DNA of 64,000 nt from Siderastrea siderea (lineage: Eukaryota; Cnidaria; Anthozoa; Scleractinia; Rhizangiidae), in assembly GCA_964030785.1 (NCBI GenBank), contig OZ034967.1, positions 47,473,533 through 47,537,532 on the forward strand. Reading direction: 5' to 3'. A model generated the notes under the pieces. The model made no database searches. It worked only from the letters and a program-made list of their open reading frames with translations, and had not been told where the DNA came from. A program made the position numbers and the translations under genes. Below, piece after piece: positions 11,916 to 22,559 of this stretch; the stretch's first letter is position 1; each line of letters begins with the position of its first letter.

Positions 11916-13196
11916 AAGGTTAACGATAAACTGATTAGTTTTAAAGCTTCTCGACAAATTTGTGTTACTTATTCATTTTGTCGACGTTTGTAACAGAAAA
12001 ACGTTACAACGATGTTCTACGGAATTTGCTTTTTTTTAAGCATTTTAGTGGCGTAAAATGTGCGTTTTCGAATCTAATTTTTGCAAGAAGAAAATCTGAC
12101 AACGCGTACAAAACGTCGTGTACGACAGCTAATGACTAGTAAGAATTTCAGTTTTGATCAGCACAAGTTAACTTCAGTTTTGCTTCAGTTATAGTCCAGA
12201 CCGAAAAAATCATGGAACACGTCGTAATAATCATTACTTCCTCCCTTCGTCGACATTTTCTCAGCGTTGAAAATACGAGAGAGAGAGAGAGAAGAAGGAG
12301 AGATTTTTATCTGCGATGACCGCGATTTCCGGTCTCAATTAAGTCTTGATATGTACCGCTCGTTTTGTGCCAAAGATATAAACCAGTAACCTTTTCAGGC
12401 CGGGTCAAAGGCAGGATGACATTTTGCCATGAGAAAGCTTGCATGATAAGTTGTGGATTCGAATGTGAGCAAATTTGTTTTAGGACCGATGGATTCGGGT
12501 ATTTTAAATTTAGAATTTGTATAACCCTATTCACCCCCCTCCCCTCTTTGAAGTATTCTGACAACTGAACATTCGCCGCCTGTTACAGGCACTTTGTAAA
12601 TTCTTTTTTGCACCTTTAACAAAGAATCCCCGACTAGTAAACTGTGTGACAGGAAATACAACACCTTCATTTTACTTTGTAAGAGGAGAATTCCAGTGTG
12701 TTTGGAATCCAGGCAAAGAGGACAAAGTAATATTTTGCTGTTTTAAATACAAAACGAAGACTCAATAGTCACAATTTCCAACCTGCTTGTACTTGGGCTT
12801 ACATTTGCTTGCCTTGGGTGGCGCCTGGCCTACCAAAAAATCGCCCAGCTATTCAAAGGTGATTGATTCAAATTTAAACACATGGAGGAACCGCCAATTT
12901 GCAATAATATTGTAGCTCTCTTTTTCCTGGCCTTAAGAACTAAGATGTTTTTAAACAAAGCGAATTAGCAATTTAAATGGATATATGTCTTAAACTGAAT
13001 CTTGTCGTGTTTTACTGTTCGATGTTGTCTTAATTTTCTTGCGTCTTTTTCTATCAGGCGACTTGACTTATCTCCGTCATAGATCGTAACTGAACAGCGT
13101 CAATCATCCACAACAAGGTAAATTATGTAGCCTGGTGTTTATTCATGATCATATTTGGCCCTGGGCCCAGTTGCATAAAGAAACAAAATTATGTGG
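11916..13196. other. No recognised gene; short (GA)n tract
   Basis: A GA-rich microsatellite lies at about 12269-12302. Short ORFs at 12307-12568 on both strands show no motifs. The rest is unremarkable AT-rich DNA. Confidence 0.4.
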
Positions 13197-13374
13197 GAAT
13201 TTCTGCAATTGTTATCTTTTCGCACTGTATCTCTTGCAATTTTATTCCTTAAGAAAATCGCTCCTTGGTTAATCGCTCTCAACTAATACAGATGTATATG
13301 TGATGTAGTTTTTACGTTTGACCGCTTTGAAACAGTGATTTCATCTCCTGATATAAGCCAATCAAACTTTACCG
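13197..13374 (+). repeat. Dispersed repeat, copy 2 (partner at 9087-9266)
   Basis: Same orientation as the copy at 9087-9266, diverged by scattered substitutions. Homology stops near 'aactttaccgatg', which marks one border of the shared unit. Confidence 0.85.
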
Positions 13375-13667
13375 ATGTTTTTGAAATCCTAAAAGGGTTT
13401 AAAAGTTATGACCTTAACGAGTCCGATTGGCAAAAAAGAAATCAAATTGACGATAATGCCAGAATGGGTTTTCTTGAGCGACAAAAAGGTTAATTTGTAT
13501 TTAAGCACGGGCTTAAAATTTATAATTTCTTCGTCAGTCTCGATTTTACTGACCATTCGCCACTATGTTGCACTAAGTGTTTACCGTTTGTCAGCCAACT
13601 CATATTCATGTAGATTTTCTGTATTTTAAAATTTCTTTTATTTCGCGCAAGGCTGAATGAAACACAG

Positions 13668-14046
13668 CATAGGAGGCCCACACAAACTGTGTGACCGTTC
13701 ATATTTTTTAATTTGGAGGAAATGTATGGAAATATCGAAGATGTTCATATTATCGTAACATACTGCAATAAATGTTTACATATAAAAAGACGAGGGAGGA
13801 AAGTTCATGTAAACGTCCAACGCAAAATTAGACCCTTCAAATCTCTAAAATTCGCGGTTTTCAGCTACAAGAACGGCAACACACAACATTTCAGGTAAAA
13901 ATACGTTTATTTTGATCTTATATGTAACTAATCATCGCAGTATGTTACGATAATATGAACCTTTTCTATATTCTCATACATTTCCTCTAAATTTAAAGTA
14001 ATACCCCGGGAATAATACGAACGTTGACACAGTTTTTGTAGGCGCC
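13668..14046. mobile_element. Foldback element, about 100-bp arms
   Basis: The left arm (about 13668-13766) and right arm (about 13936-14046) are inverted copies. The best-matching stretch is 'ttcatattatcgtaacatac' on the left and its complement on the right. Arms differ by substitutions and a small indel. The 170-bp centre is unique. The short ORFs across each arm are mirror images and not genes. Confidence 0.75.
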
Positions 14047-14059
14047 CTTTGAAGAAAGG

Positions 14060-14222
14060 CGGCGCAAGTTCACTGTCACATAACCGGGATGTTGACCCTT
14101 GCTTTATCAGCGGTATTGTGTTGCAAGTTCTATTTATAAAGGTTTTCATCAATTGAATCTTTGTAACACAAAACTGCTCATAAAGCAAGGGTCACGTTCC
14201 GGTTATCTGATAGTGAGAACTG
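14060..14222. mobile_element. Second foldback, about 47-bp arms
   Basis: 'gacccttgctttat' with its upstream context (14066-14113) is inverted at 14174-14220 ('ataaagcaagggtcac', then 'ggttatctgatagtgag'). The centre is about 60 bp. It directly adjoins the foldback at 13668-14046, so the two may be parts of one nested element. Confidence 0.65.
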
Positions 14223-14304
14223 CTAAAGGCAAAACCACAGCGACAAACCAGTGAGGAGTGCCGGGTCTTGTGTAGACCTGGATCAGTAAAAATCTTGAAG
14301 ACGA

Positions 14305-14490
14305 GAGAGTAAACTGATCCTTACGGCGAGAAGATTAAGAAGTTAAAATGGAAATAGAAATGAAATGAGGTTATATATTTGCCCAATATTTCTTGCAAGA
14401 AGGTTTGTTTTGCAAACCGAAATATCGGTCATTTCTGTTTCCATTTTAATTTCTTAATCTTTTCGCCGTAAGGATCAGTTTACTGTTATC
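14305..14490. mobile_element. Third foldback, about 60-bp arms
   Basis: 'taaactgatccttacggcga' and the following bases (14310-14367) are inverted at 14429-14487. A second inner match ('gcaagaaggtttg'/'ttgcaaaccg') brings the arms close together. The sequence 'ttatctgatagtgag' recurs just outside the right arm, linking it to the preceding foldback. Confidence 0.7.
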
Positions 14491-15330
14491 TGATAGTGAG
14501 CTTGGGTCGCCTGTGAATGAATGACTCGTCCCCAGTTGTCTCTCTAATGTTTTGAGACGCGTGGCAAGGGAACACGCGCACATCCTTCCTAAAGATTTAA
14601 GAAACAAATGGAGACAGGGGATCAAGTATTCACAACGCGCCAACAAAAAAACCGCCAGCTACTCAGGCTAGTAACATTATTGCAAAACAGCAATAACTGT
14701 CTCCGAACCAGGCTTGTCGGGTATACAGTGTGGAGAAAGTCAACTGATGCGCACATGATATTTACTGGATTTTTTTAATAAGTTAAAATGATGTAGACTA
14801 TCACAAACTAATTACTGCTATTTCTTTTACTTTTGTTTTAGTTGAGAATGGCCAAAGTGTTTATATGGCTGGCCTTTTACGTGGCTTTACTTTGTTTTTG
14901 TGTTTTTTTTCGTTTGCCTCTTCGGCATGAAGGCGAGGAAAGTAAACATTTTGAAGAGGCGGCTGCTTGTTGCTCTGCGGGAGCGCGAGGGGCTGACAAG
15001 GCATGTGGCCAGTCTTATATGGCAGAGGGATCGTGCCATTCGGCGACGAGACGATGCCGTGTTAAGACTGGACTCGTTTAATAAAGGGTTTTATTATCAT
15101 GGCTCTTATTACCTTATTTGTACTTGTTTGCCTGCATCTTAATTTTCAGGCTTTTGTGAATTGAAAAAAATTGGTGACAGTGATCGATTAACCTAACATC
15201 AAGGTTAATTAACAACAACCTGGTCGTCAATTACAGGTTAATTTTAGCGGTGTTGTTTTAAAAAATAATAATAAATAGACACAAGAGGAGGATTTACAAA
15301 AAGCGAGATCAAAAATCTTCCATGGCAGAT
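14491..15330. other. No confirmed gene; one possible small ORF
   Basis: A frame at 14930-15142 reads 'MKARKVNILKRRLLVALRER' followed by a basic, heptad-like helix. An acceptor-like ttttag occurs at 14836-14841. It could be a coiled-coil exon or chance. Nothing else is supported. Confidence 0.3.
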
Positions 15331-15430
15331 TCAAGTGGTGGGGGACAGGGGGCAGGAAGTAAACAGGAGGCAGGAGAAGAGGGGGCGGGGAGCGGATTCC
15401 CAAGGTGGCGGGATACAGGATTTCAACAGA
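15331..15430 (-). repeat. G-rich dispersed repeat (copy also at 53480-53730)
   Basis: A G/GGA-rich block includes 'cccaaggtggcgggat'. Its reverse complement matches the C-rich block near 53635-53720 ('atcctgccaccttgggaatc'). G runs spaced by a few bases could form G-quadruplexes. There is no ORF of note. Confidence 0.7.
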
Positions 15431-15572
15431 AAACCCTTCTGTTCCTTATAATCAACCTCGCTTGCATGTAGAGTAAATGGCAAAATAAAATGATTACCAT
15501 TATTAAATGTCCACTTTAAACTGTTAAAAAGCCGTTCATTCTTGAGAAACATAACTTCCGCTAACATGTTAA

Positions 15573-17151
15573 AGGGACACAGTCAGCTGGTGCACATGCG
15601 CATTAGATACCATTTTCATAGCTAATTTCCATATCACACTTCATCACAAGAAGCGCGCGCGGAAAAGAAATTGAGAAGCGCATCTAAGCAAACCTTGTAG
15701 ATTCGACGTATTTGCCAGTCAAAATAGTGCTTATATCCGTGTCATATTAGAAGAACAGTTATTTCATTGATACGATGGAGAATGTACCGATGGACGTGTC
15801 CAGGGAAAGCCAAAGGTCAACGAATACCTTGGAAGTTGAAGAATCCGCAGAGGTGAGAAACACGAGTAATCGGTCATTTCTGCTTTCAGTCGGATATTTT
15901 GCTTTTCTAATTTCGTTCTACGTCTTCTACCCTTTCTAAATTTAGGAACCAGACCCATGTCATTGTAAAAGCGCTTGCTCGACCTGCAGAAAGCAAGGTT
16001 CTACAAGAGGTTGTCCTTGTCGAGGAGAGAATCGACTCTGTACCGAAGCTTGTCGGTGCGGGAAACCTTCCAAACCCTGCCAAAATAAGGTGAGATAGTT
16101 TTACTAAAACGCTTTTTCATTCATCGTCGTATGGCATGCATTAGTTCGATTTCAATTTCTGCTAGTGATACTCAGTCACAATGAAGTGGTCCAGATAATT
16201 TACAGAAATTCCGATATGTGAATGAATTAGATCTACGCAAACCGAACTTTTTTCATTACTCGCGATTTTGCTTTGTTGTCATCGAGGCTATATGTAAACA
16301 ACTTGCTACTGAAGAAATGTTCCTCTTCAGTTAACATTAGCTTACGCACAAAAATAAGTAAATAATCGATACAATAAATTTGTGTTTTGAACAGGCTAAT
16401 GCTACGACCGCTTCCAGTGACAATCAAGCCACTCAGCGCTCCACCGAGGAGGATGAGCGAATTACGGCAAACCAGCAAGTCAAGGTGAGATTTCAAATGA
16501 TCCGGTGTTGTCGACTTTATTATTCTGTGAATTAGTACATTGTTTTTGCATATCGTAGGACCTCTATTCTTGTGCCGAACGATGCATCAAACTATATATC
16601 GTCACGTTGGCAAAATTATTTTTATTTCGCAGCATTTGTATTTGCTCGTGTAGTTGAAATTATTCAAATTCAAAATTCAAAATGCAGGTATCGAAACTTG
16701 ACTGAGTTGTGATGTGAAATTGAACTGGTCGCCATTCATTATGATTTTGAAGAATCACAGTGGCTGATTATTTGTTTGTTATACTCTTTTGATGCCATAG
16801 CTCTAGATACTTCTCCATAACTGCCACCTAAATGAATACCAATAAAGTCTTAGGATCTACACATTTCCTGTCCAAAAAGCGCTCCACCTTTTCTTTTCAT
16901 GTTCTTTTGGAGACGCGATCCATACTGTTTTTAACCAAAAATGATAAAATAATATCCTAGGATGAGCAAAAACACACTCAAAAACAGGTTTTTCAGTTTA
17001 AGATTGAAAATTGAGCAAAACACTGCGAAGATTGAAGCGGATTTCTCTACGTACTCGACGCGTAACTTTGATTTCAGGTTGAGGTGAACTCTTTTCAAAG
17101 TAAGGAAACTAGTGTCCAGGTCAGCGCGGTCCCAAAGCTGACTGTGTCTCT
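15573..17151. mobile_element. 1.6-kb TIR element at a TTAA site
   Basis: The left end AGGGACACAGTCAGCT follows TTAA at 15569-15572. The right end AGCTGACTGTGTCTCT precedes TTAA at 17152-17155. The ends are inverted copies with one mismatch in 16 bases. TTAA duplications are made by piggyBac and Kolobok transposases, and an AGGG start is closer to Kolobok (from memory). The element encodes no transposase but holds a spliced Cys-rich ORF, so it is non-autonomous or a carrier of captured exons. Confidence 0.65.
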
Positions 17152-17155
17152 TTAA
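15775..17155 (+). CDS. Small Cys-rich protein, four phase-0 exons
   Basis: Exons are 15775-15852, 15946-16089, 16395-16484 and 17078-17155. All junctions are GT/AG and all are phase 0, giving 129 aa. Exon 2 carries the Cys cluster: 'CHCKSACSTCRKQG', then 'GCPCRGENRLC' and 'CRCGKPSKPCQNK', a likely zinc-binding module of unknown function. Similar Cys modules occur in cnidarian proteins that also carry a P2X7-like C-terminal domain (recollection), and that domain is absent here. The stop codon TAA is supplied by the TTAA target site itself. Alternatively exon 4 ends at 17119 (cag/gtcagc) and joins in phase to 17452-17616, ending 'DLFSNTTHH'. Confidence 0.5.
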
Positions 17156-17600
17156 GGTCACTTCTGGTGGTCAGACATCAGTCATTAACATGTGGCAACT
17201 ATCACATGTTAAAGTTTCTTTTCAATTTCCCGTCTATCATTTATTCATCGTTTTTTCTTTGGATTTCTATTTTTACCAAAATTTTTACAAATTTTGTACA
17301 ATTCTTTGTATTTTTGCTTCATGCGTCTGTATGTAGAATTCCTGAAAATAATATTTGGTACAATGTTTTAACAGGCTTTACTGTCAAACTGCAGTCACAC
17401 CATATGGGTTGATTGAAAATTTGTTTTCATCTTACAGTGAAACTGATCCAGGCTACACTTCTAGGAAACAACAGAGGCGTATCCAGTGCTACTGAGAAAA
17501 CGACATCTTCCTATGGCAATGCCAGCACCTCTGGCCCATCATCCGCGAAGGAATGCAAGCTGGTCCCCAACCAGACTTACCAGTCGGACCTGTTTTCTAA

Positions 17601-18212
17601 TACCACCCATCATTGACATCACCCAAAGACAAAAGCCAAAATAGAATAAGACTACACAACAAACTGAGGGACTCGCAGACCACCAGAAGAGTTAAGATTG
17701 TGGATTGAGTTCAAGAATGAGTTCATTTACTGTTCCTTTTACGGAAGTGATCTCAAGACAAGTCCGATTAGGGTTTCATTTCATTTGTTTTCTCTTTTTG
17801 AGTGATGAGTGGTATCCTAACCCTGTATGAAGCCGGAGAGGCTAGTGCCCTTGTTTTTGAGTCCTGTTTGTTATGAGATCAACTTGTTTATGATTAAAAA
17901 TAGTTTTCTACCACCCATCATTGACATCACCCAAAGACAAAAGCCAAAATAGAATAAGACTACACAACAAACTGAGGGACTCGCAGACCACCAGAAGAGT
18001 TAAGATTGTGGATTGAGTTCAAGAATGAGTTCATTTACTGTTCCTTTTACGGAAGTGATCTCAAGACAAGTCCGATTAGGGTTTCATTTCATTTGTTTTC
18101 TCTTTTTGAGTGATGAGTGGTATCCTAACCCTGTATGAAGCCGGAGAGGCTAGTGCCCTTGTTTTTGAGTCCTGTTTGTTATGAGATCAACTTGTTTATG
18201 ATTAAAAATAGT
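17601..18212. repeat. Exact tandem duplication, 308-bp period
   Basis: Bases 17601-17908 are repeated from 17909 to 18212 with no difference that I can find. The unit covers the region just after the possible last codons of the Cys-rich gene, so it is probably 3' UTR. The join carries a short 'ttttcta' that also occurs before the first copy. The perfect match means a very recent duplication or an assembly duplication. Confidence 0.95.
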
Positions 18213-18886
18213 CAAATAACAATACTGTTAACAAAAATACCCACTTTAGTATAAGCAATATTTATCTCATGCTGTGAGTAGAGATTTTTTGCGAATTTGA
18301 TGTGTTTACCAGCAGATTCTTCTAGGAATTACCAGTGAAGAAAAACCTGAACTTAGAAGGAAATAAGTTGATACATAAAGGCAAAATTTTACGTGTGTAC
18401 TTTTTGTTGTTTGTAATGTAAGCTTAACTCAATTCAACTAGGCATTTCGGAAGATTCAACCACAGCCTTTGTGCAAGCGGCAACTAATGACACAGAAACG
18501 TAGTCTTGTATAAACAAAGCACAGTATTGAAAAAAAATGTCAACAGGCTAACCTGCACAATTACTATGTGTGCAAGGCTTCAGAGTTTTCTTGCAAGAAG
18601 AAGAGGCCAGGCAGAAGAGATGATTTCATCACAGCTGGGTCAAAGAAAAAAACTAGCACATCACAGCAGTACCACAGGAGTTTGAGTAATTAGCATCACG
18701 CCCACCACAAGATACAGAAATGAAGCAATTAGAGAACATGCTACAACTAATGCATGAAGCCATTGTGGAAGCCAAGACAGGCCTTCTGGTATAAAGCGAT
18801 GGTGCGATTTCGCATAATCAGCCTCAAATTGCATTCAGAGGAATGGAGGAGTGATCACTTAATGTTTACAGCTACGTGATTACTAC
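18213..18886. other. Possible decayed exons, no recognised gene
   Basis: A stretch at about 18545-18680, after a caacag acceptor, can be read as 'NLHNYYVCKASEFSCKKKRP'. I cannot assign it to a family. No clean ORF. Confidence 0.3.
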
Positions 18887-19234
18887 TTGTTCGATGTGTA
18901 TGAGATCAAAAAAGCTGATCTGAAAGAGCTGGGTAAGAATAAACGTGTGGCATTGCGTGTGAACAAACTTGGGGAGGATGACGGGATGTACGGTTTGCAA
19001 TGGAAATGCTTTTGCAATCTCTTCTGCGTACCTAGTAGAGGAAAAAGCAAGTTTATGAGATTTCTTCAAGACCGCCTAGCACCAGGTGACAGTGTCACCA
19101 TGCTACCAAACCCAACAACTAAAAGCTGGAGTGCCTGGTTTGACAATGTCCTTTGCCACGCCAAGCACTATTTCCTTTTCGCAAAATATTTTCTTGCAAA
19201 TGGTCGCTTAATTCAACTTCTGGTTGCAAAGTAA
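18887..19234 (+). CDS. Unrecognised 115-codon ORF, possible exon remnant
   Basis: The ORF reads 'KKADLKELGKNKRVALRVNK' near its start and ends 'FAKYFLANGRLIQLLVAK'. It has no Cys/His clusters, signal peptide or clear membrane segment. The second half (after about residue 45) has a different composition and may not be coding. A gtaagaat just inside (18933) could be a donor. I do not recognise a family; it may be part of a decayed mobile-element gene. Confidence 0.25.
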   Translation: MFDVYEIKKADLKELGKNKRVALRVNKLGEDDGMYGLQWKCFCNLFCVPSRGKSKFMRFLQDRLAPGDSVTMLPNPTTKSWSAWFDNVLCHAKHYFLFAKYFLANGRLIQLLVAK

Positions 19235-20310
19235 TTATAAATAAACCATCCATCAATCTATTCTATCCATCTATCCATAGATAATGGCTGATTTCTCACT
19301 TGATGTGCACCGTCAGAGCAACCCTATATAGATCTTTCGCCAAACTCAAGCTGTATATGTGATCATTCATTTTAGTGCACCGATATTAAGCTCACGTACG
19401 TGTTGTCACTTACCTTGTGCAGCTTTTTTGTGTACTTCATCATCCTCATTTGATGCCTCGACATCTGTCTTTTTAATAAGATGCACATAGAACACTTTAT
19501 GGTCTGGAACTTGGCACAGCTTCTTACGACCGCCCACGTTCACCGGCTAGAATGTTGCAAACCATATCTTTATCGATTTGAGCGGCAAAGTACGTCTGAC
19601 AAGCTTCTACTATGTTGTCAAAAGTTATCAAATTCGAAAGGGACTAATTCTCTGGGCCCCATCCACGTATACTTCTGTTGCTTTCCTGTCACTTCCGAAC
19701 TCATCCTCTGCACAATTATTTCCTCTTTCGCTTCTACAGGCCGTTTGCCCTTGGCAGTTTTTTTCTGCCTTTGCCTGTTTTGGAACTGCCTCCACCTTGC
19801 CATTTTGCACGCTACCATGTGCTCCGCAGTGTTGTTTTAAGCGTGCATGGCACGATGGTAGTGGCAGCACCCGGCCACGGTGAAATTCACTTTCACTTGC
19901 ATTTCCAATTTCGTTTGAAATTGATTTCATATTTCACTTTGGGCTGTATTTTCACTTCAGTTTCACTAGAAAGTAAAATGGTTTTACTTTTCAATTCTAT
20001 GTACTTTAAGATTTAATTTTATTTCACTTTTAAGTTTTATTTCATTTAACTTTATTTTTTCATATGTTTTGTATTTTGTTTCTCACTTAAAGTGCCTATG
20101 AACTAAACATTTTTTCTTCCAAATATGATAGTTTATGACTCCCTGAGTGTAAATATGTAAGTTTCACCGAGCAGAATCCTTTGCATGGGATATTTTTCGA
20201 GCCGCAAAGTTTGAATTTGGCGCCCGGAAAGTGTCTCCATTTTGCGCGCGGCCAAAATGATCGCATTACAAGTCTGTGACGTCACAAATCGCACAGAAGA
20301 CACGAGTGTC
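19235..20310. other. No recognised gene
   Basis: Overlapping ORFs at 19481-20016 on both strands are shadows of each other without motifs. The region 19880-20060 is rich in 'tttcactt' words (a weak simple repeat). Confidence 0.4.
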
Positions 20311-20670
20311 ATGGCGGAGAAGAAAGCTTCGAGATCGGGAGCCACTTACTGTGCTGCTGGTGGCCCCAATAAAGTAATTGTCCCGTCAAAACAGAAGTGC
20401 AGAAGTGGACTCGGTTTGTCCGAATTAACAGGAAAGATTTTGTCCCCACCAAATGGTCTGCTCTGTGCTCTGCGCACTTCGATGCAAGCTGCTTTCATTT
20501 ACAAGGCATCGTTGTTACCGACGAAAGTGGTAATCAAGTGATAAAACAGAAGAGGCATATTATAACGGGATCCATTCCATCAAAGAACACAGTGGCTTCT
20601 GTATCCAGTCCTTCAAAGAACACAGTGACTTCACACACGTCTCCTCTGACTTCCCGAAAGCGTCGGAATG
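20311..20670 (+). pseudogene. THAP domain exon with one-base deletion
   Basis: The ATG at 20311 (gtcATGGCG, a good context) opens 'MAEKKASRSGATYCAAGGPN'. The sense continues one frame back from about 20380 as 'KWTRFVRINRKDFVPTKWS', then 'LCSAHFDASCF', ending at a gtaagt donor after 20670. This is the C2CH zinc-dependent DNA-binding fold of THAP proteins: first Cys in 'YCAA', then the W, then 'C..H'. One missing A near 20375 explains the shift. The spacing between the first Cys pair and the W is short for the family, so a second deletion is likely. THAP domains are common N-termini of P and Kolobok transposases. Confidence 0.65.
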
Positions 20671-21070
20671 TAAGTCTAAACATTTCATGTTATATAAATA
20701 AAACTTACAACTTATTTAGCCTCATACTATAAGCACATGGGCAAGAATTTACTAATTTCGCTTTAGATGTGAGCTTTATGTACTTCGCTTACAAGATCTA
20801 GTGATATTTTATGCTGGTAAATATGAATTATTTTAGTTTCTTTCTCGCCTAAATCAGCCTCTCTATCGTACTATGTTTCAGGTTACACATTACATTTTAT
20901 TACACCTCCAATATAGTCAGTCAGCGATTTCCTTTTCGGCGCGAGACTTGCGAAGACAACTGACTAAAATATTAGTGGATCCATACTTTTTGTGACTAGA
21001 ATTCATTATTGTGGGCTAATCTGCAGAATACAGGACACTTTCCATCCACTAACATCATACTTATTGTGAT
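20671..21070. other. Intron-like filler
   Basis: AT-rich sequence after the THAP donor, with no exon that I can recognise. Confidence 0.4.
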
Positions 21071-22096
21071 GTGCATCACAAGGCATTCCTAAAAACCTAC
21101 AATGAGTTAGAAGTGACCCTGCATTTTGCAATCGAATACCAAAAGGATAAACATCTGGATGGAGTTTGTTGTCTTTGCTTTTGCTTTGGCTCCAAAGCTA
21201 TCGCAAAAAGATTAGAGAAAGTTTTATCATATATTATCCATCACAACCAAAATGCTTTCGTAAAAGGATGAACGGTTTTTTGACGCAGTTCGAAAAATAA
21301 ATGTTTTGGATTTTACGGAATTGAAAGGGTACCAAAGCATATTGACGGCTATAGACTTTGAGAAAGCCTTTGACTCATTAAGTCAGGGCTTCCTCTTCAA
21401 ATCGCTCGAATCCTTCAGCTTTGGCGCCTCTTTTATAGCATGGATCAAGACGTTTTATAAGAACATAACGAGCTGTGTGGTGAACAATGGTTACTTTACT
21501 TCTCCCTTCAACGTTACATGGGGTTCGCCAGGGCGACCCGCTCTCCCCATGTCTTTTTATCTTAATTCTGGAATTACTAGCAATTTCTATCTGCGACAAT
21601 GATCAAATAAGGGGTATTATGGTGGACAGCAACGAAATCAAATTAGTTACATTTGCCGACGATATGACATCATTTGTCCGCGACAAACCGTCCTACAGTA
21701 CTCTTAATGTTATCAAATTATCCAGTACATACCCCGGATTAAAGATCAATCACGATAAAACGGAGGTCCTTCTACTCGGAAATATGGAAGCATCCAGCTC
21801 AGAACTAGAAGTAACTGAAATCAAAAAGTCCTTGAAAATCTTGGGGGTGCACTTTACCTGTAACTGTTCACTTTTTTACAAATTGAATTTTGAATCAACC
21901 GAGAAATCTCTTAAGAGGCTGGGGTTGGAGAGGACTCACATTAATTGGAAAAGTACAAATCATCAAATCCTTTGCCTTACCGAAGATTTTATATAGGCTT
22001 ACGCTCATGTCAAATAGAAAAGAATTTATTATAAAAATAAACACGTTATTATACTCTTTTGTCTGGAATGTACGGAGCCCTGTTAGTGCCATATAG
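21071..22096 (+). pseudogene. L1-like LINE reverse transcriptase remnant
   Basis: Three frames together read as an RT palm. The first (from about 21190) is 'KAIAKRLEKVLSYIIHHNQ' then 'AFVKG'. The second has motif A 'TAIDFEKAFDSLS'. The third has motif B 'GVRQGDPLSPCLF', motif C 'TFADDMTSF' and 'GLKINHDKTEVLLLG'. The sense then continues in a fourth block (21890-22096) to 'LYSFVWNVRSP'. Two net one-base insertions and an in-frame TGA break the first part, near 21269 and 21285. Neither the endonuclease nor the 3' end is present. The type matches the LINE at 8-2222. Confidence 0.8.
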
Positions 22097-22135
22097 GCAC
22101 GCGATCACTTTTTACTTTTGGCAAAAACTTTCCTA

Positions 22136-22276
22136 CCTTTGACGTGACTTTTTTTAACCTGGCGCGACTTTTTTTCCTGACGCGACTTTTTCTCTCTGGC
22201 GCAACTTTTTTTCGCTGGTGCGACTTTTTTTCAAGCTCGACTTTTTCGCACGACTTTTTCCTCTGGCGCTAATTTG
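22136..22276. repeat. Degenerate 16-20-bp tandem repeat, 'gcgactttttt' units
   Basis: About seven units of the form 'tggcgcgacttttttt', varying in length, lie directly after the truncated LINE. The T runs and short GC words suggest slippage growth. Confidence 0.8.
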
Positions 22277-22320
22277 TAGACCGCTACTAGATTTATTGTG
22301 GGCTCAAAGTGCACGTGTGG

Positions 22321-22362
22321 ATGAACAAGATGGCTGACAAGACTGACAACGATCTAGAGAAG
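22321..22362 (+). CDS. Host gene exon 1 (SAM-like/UBX-like gene), tentative
   Basis: A short coding start 'MNKMADKTDNDLEK' is followed by a strong gtaagt donor. The second ATG (22330, aagATGGCT) is in the better context. The exon ends in phase 0. It joins in frame to 28207-28272 to give 'LEKVCNYLREREVEESVVLK', which looks like the first helices of a SAM domain. The intron is filled by the complete hAT element, so the gene predates that insertion. Confidence 0.45.
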
Positions 22363-22559
22363 GTAAGTATTTAAATATTTAATGCTTAATACCGCCATAT
22401 TCGTGAATGATCACAGAAAATTGATATAGGGGTGACAGCTAGTTTTATGTTTTCGCTTTTTGCTGTGTTTACAGCGTAAATTATACCGAGAAAAACACAA
22501 AACCATGCTAACATTCGACACCTCGAAAACCACTCCAGGCAGAACAAGCTTGATTCTTG

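Noticed and set aside
19481..20016. Stack of overlapping ORFs on both strands
   Set aside because: Mutual shadows without motifs; no frame is favoured.
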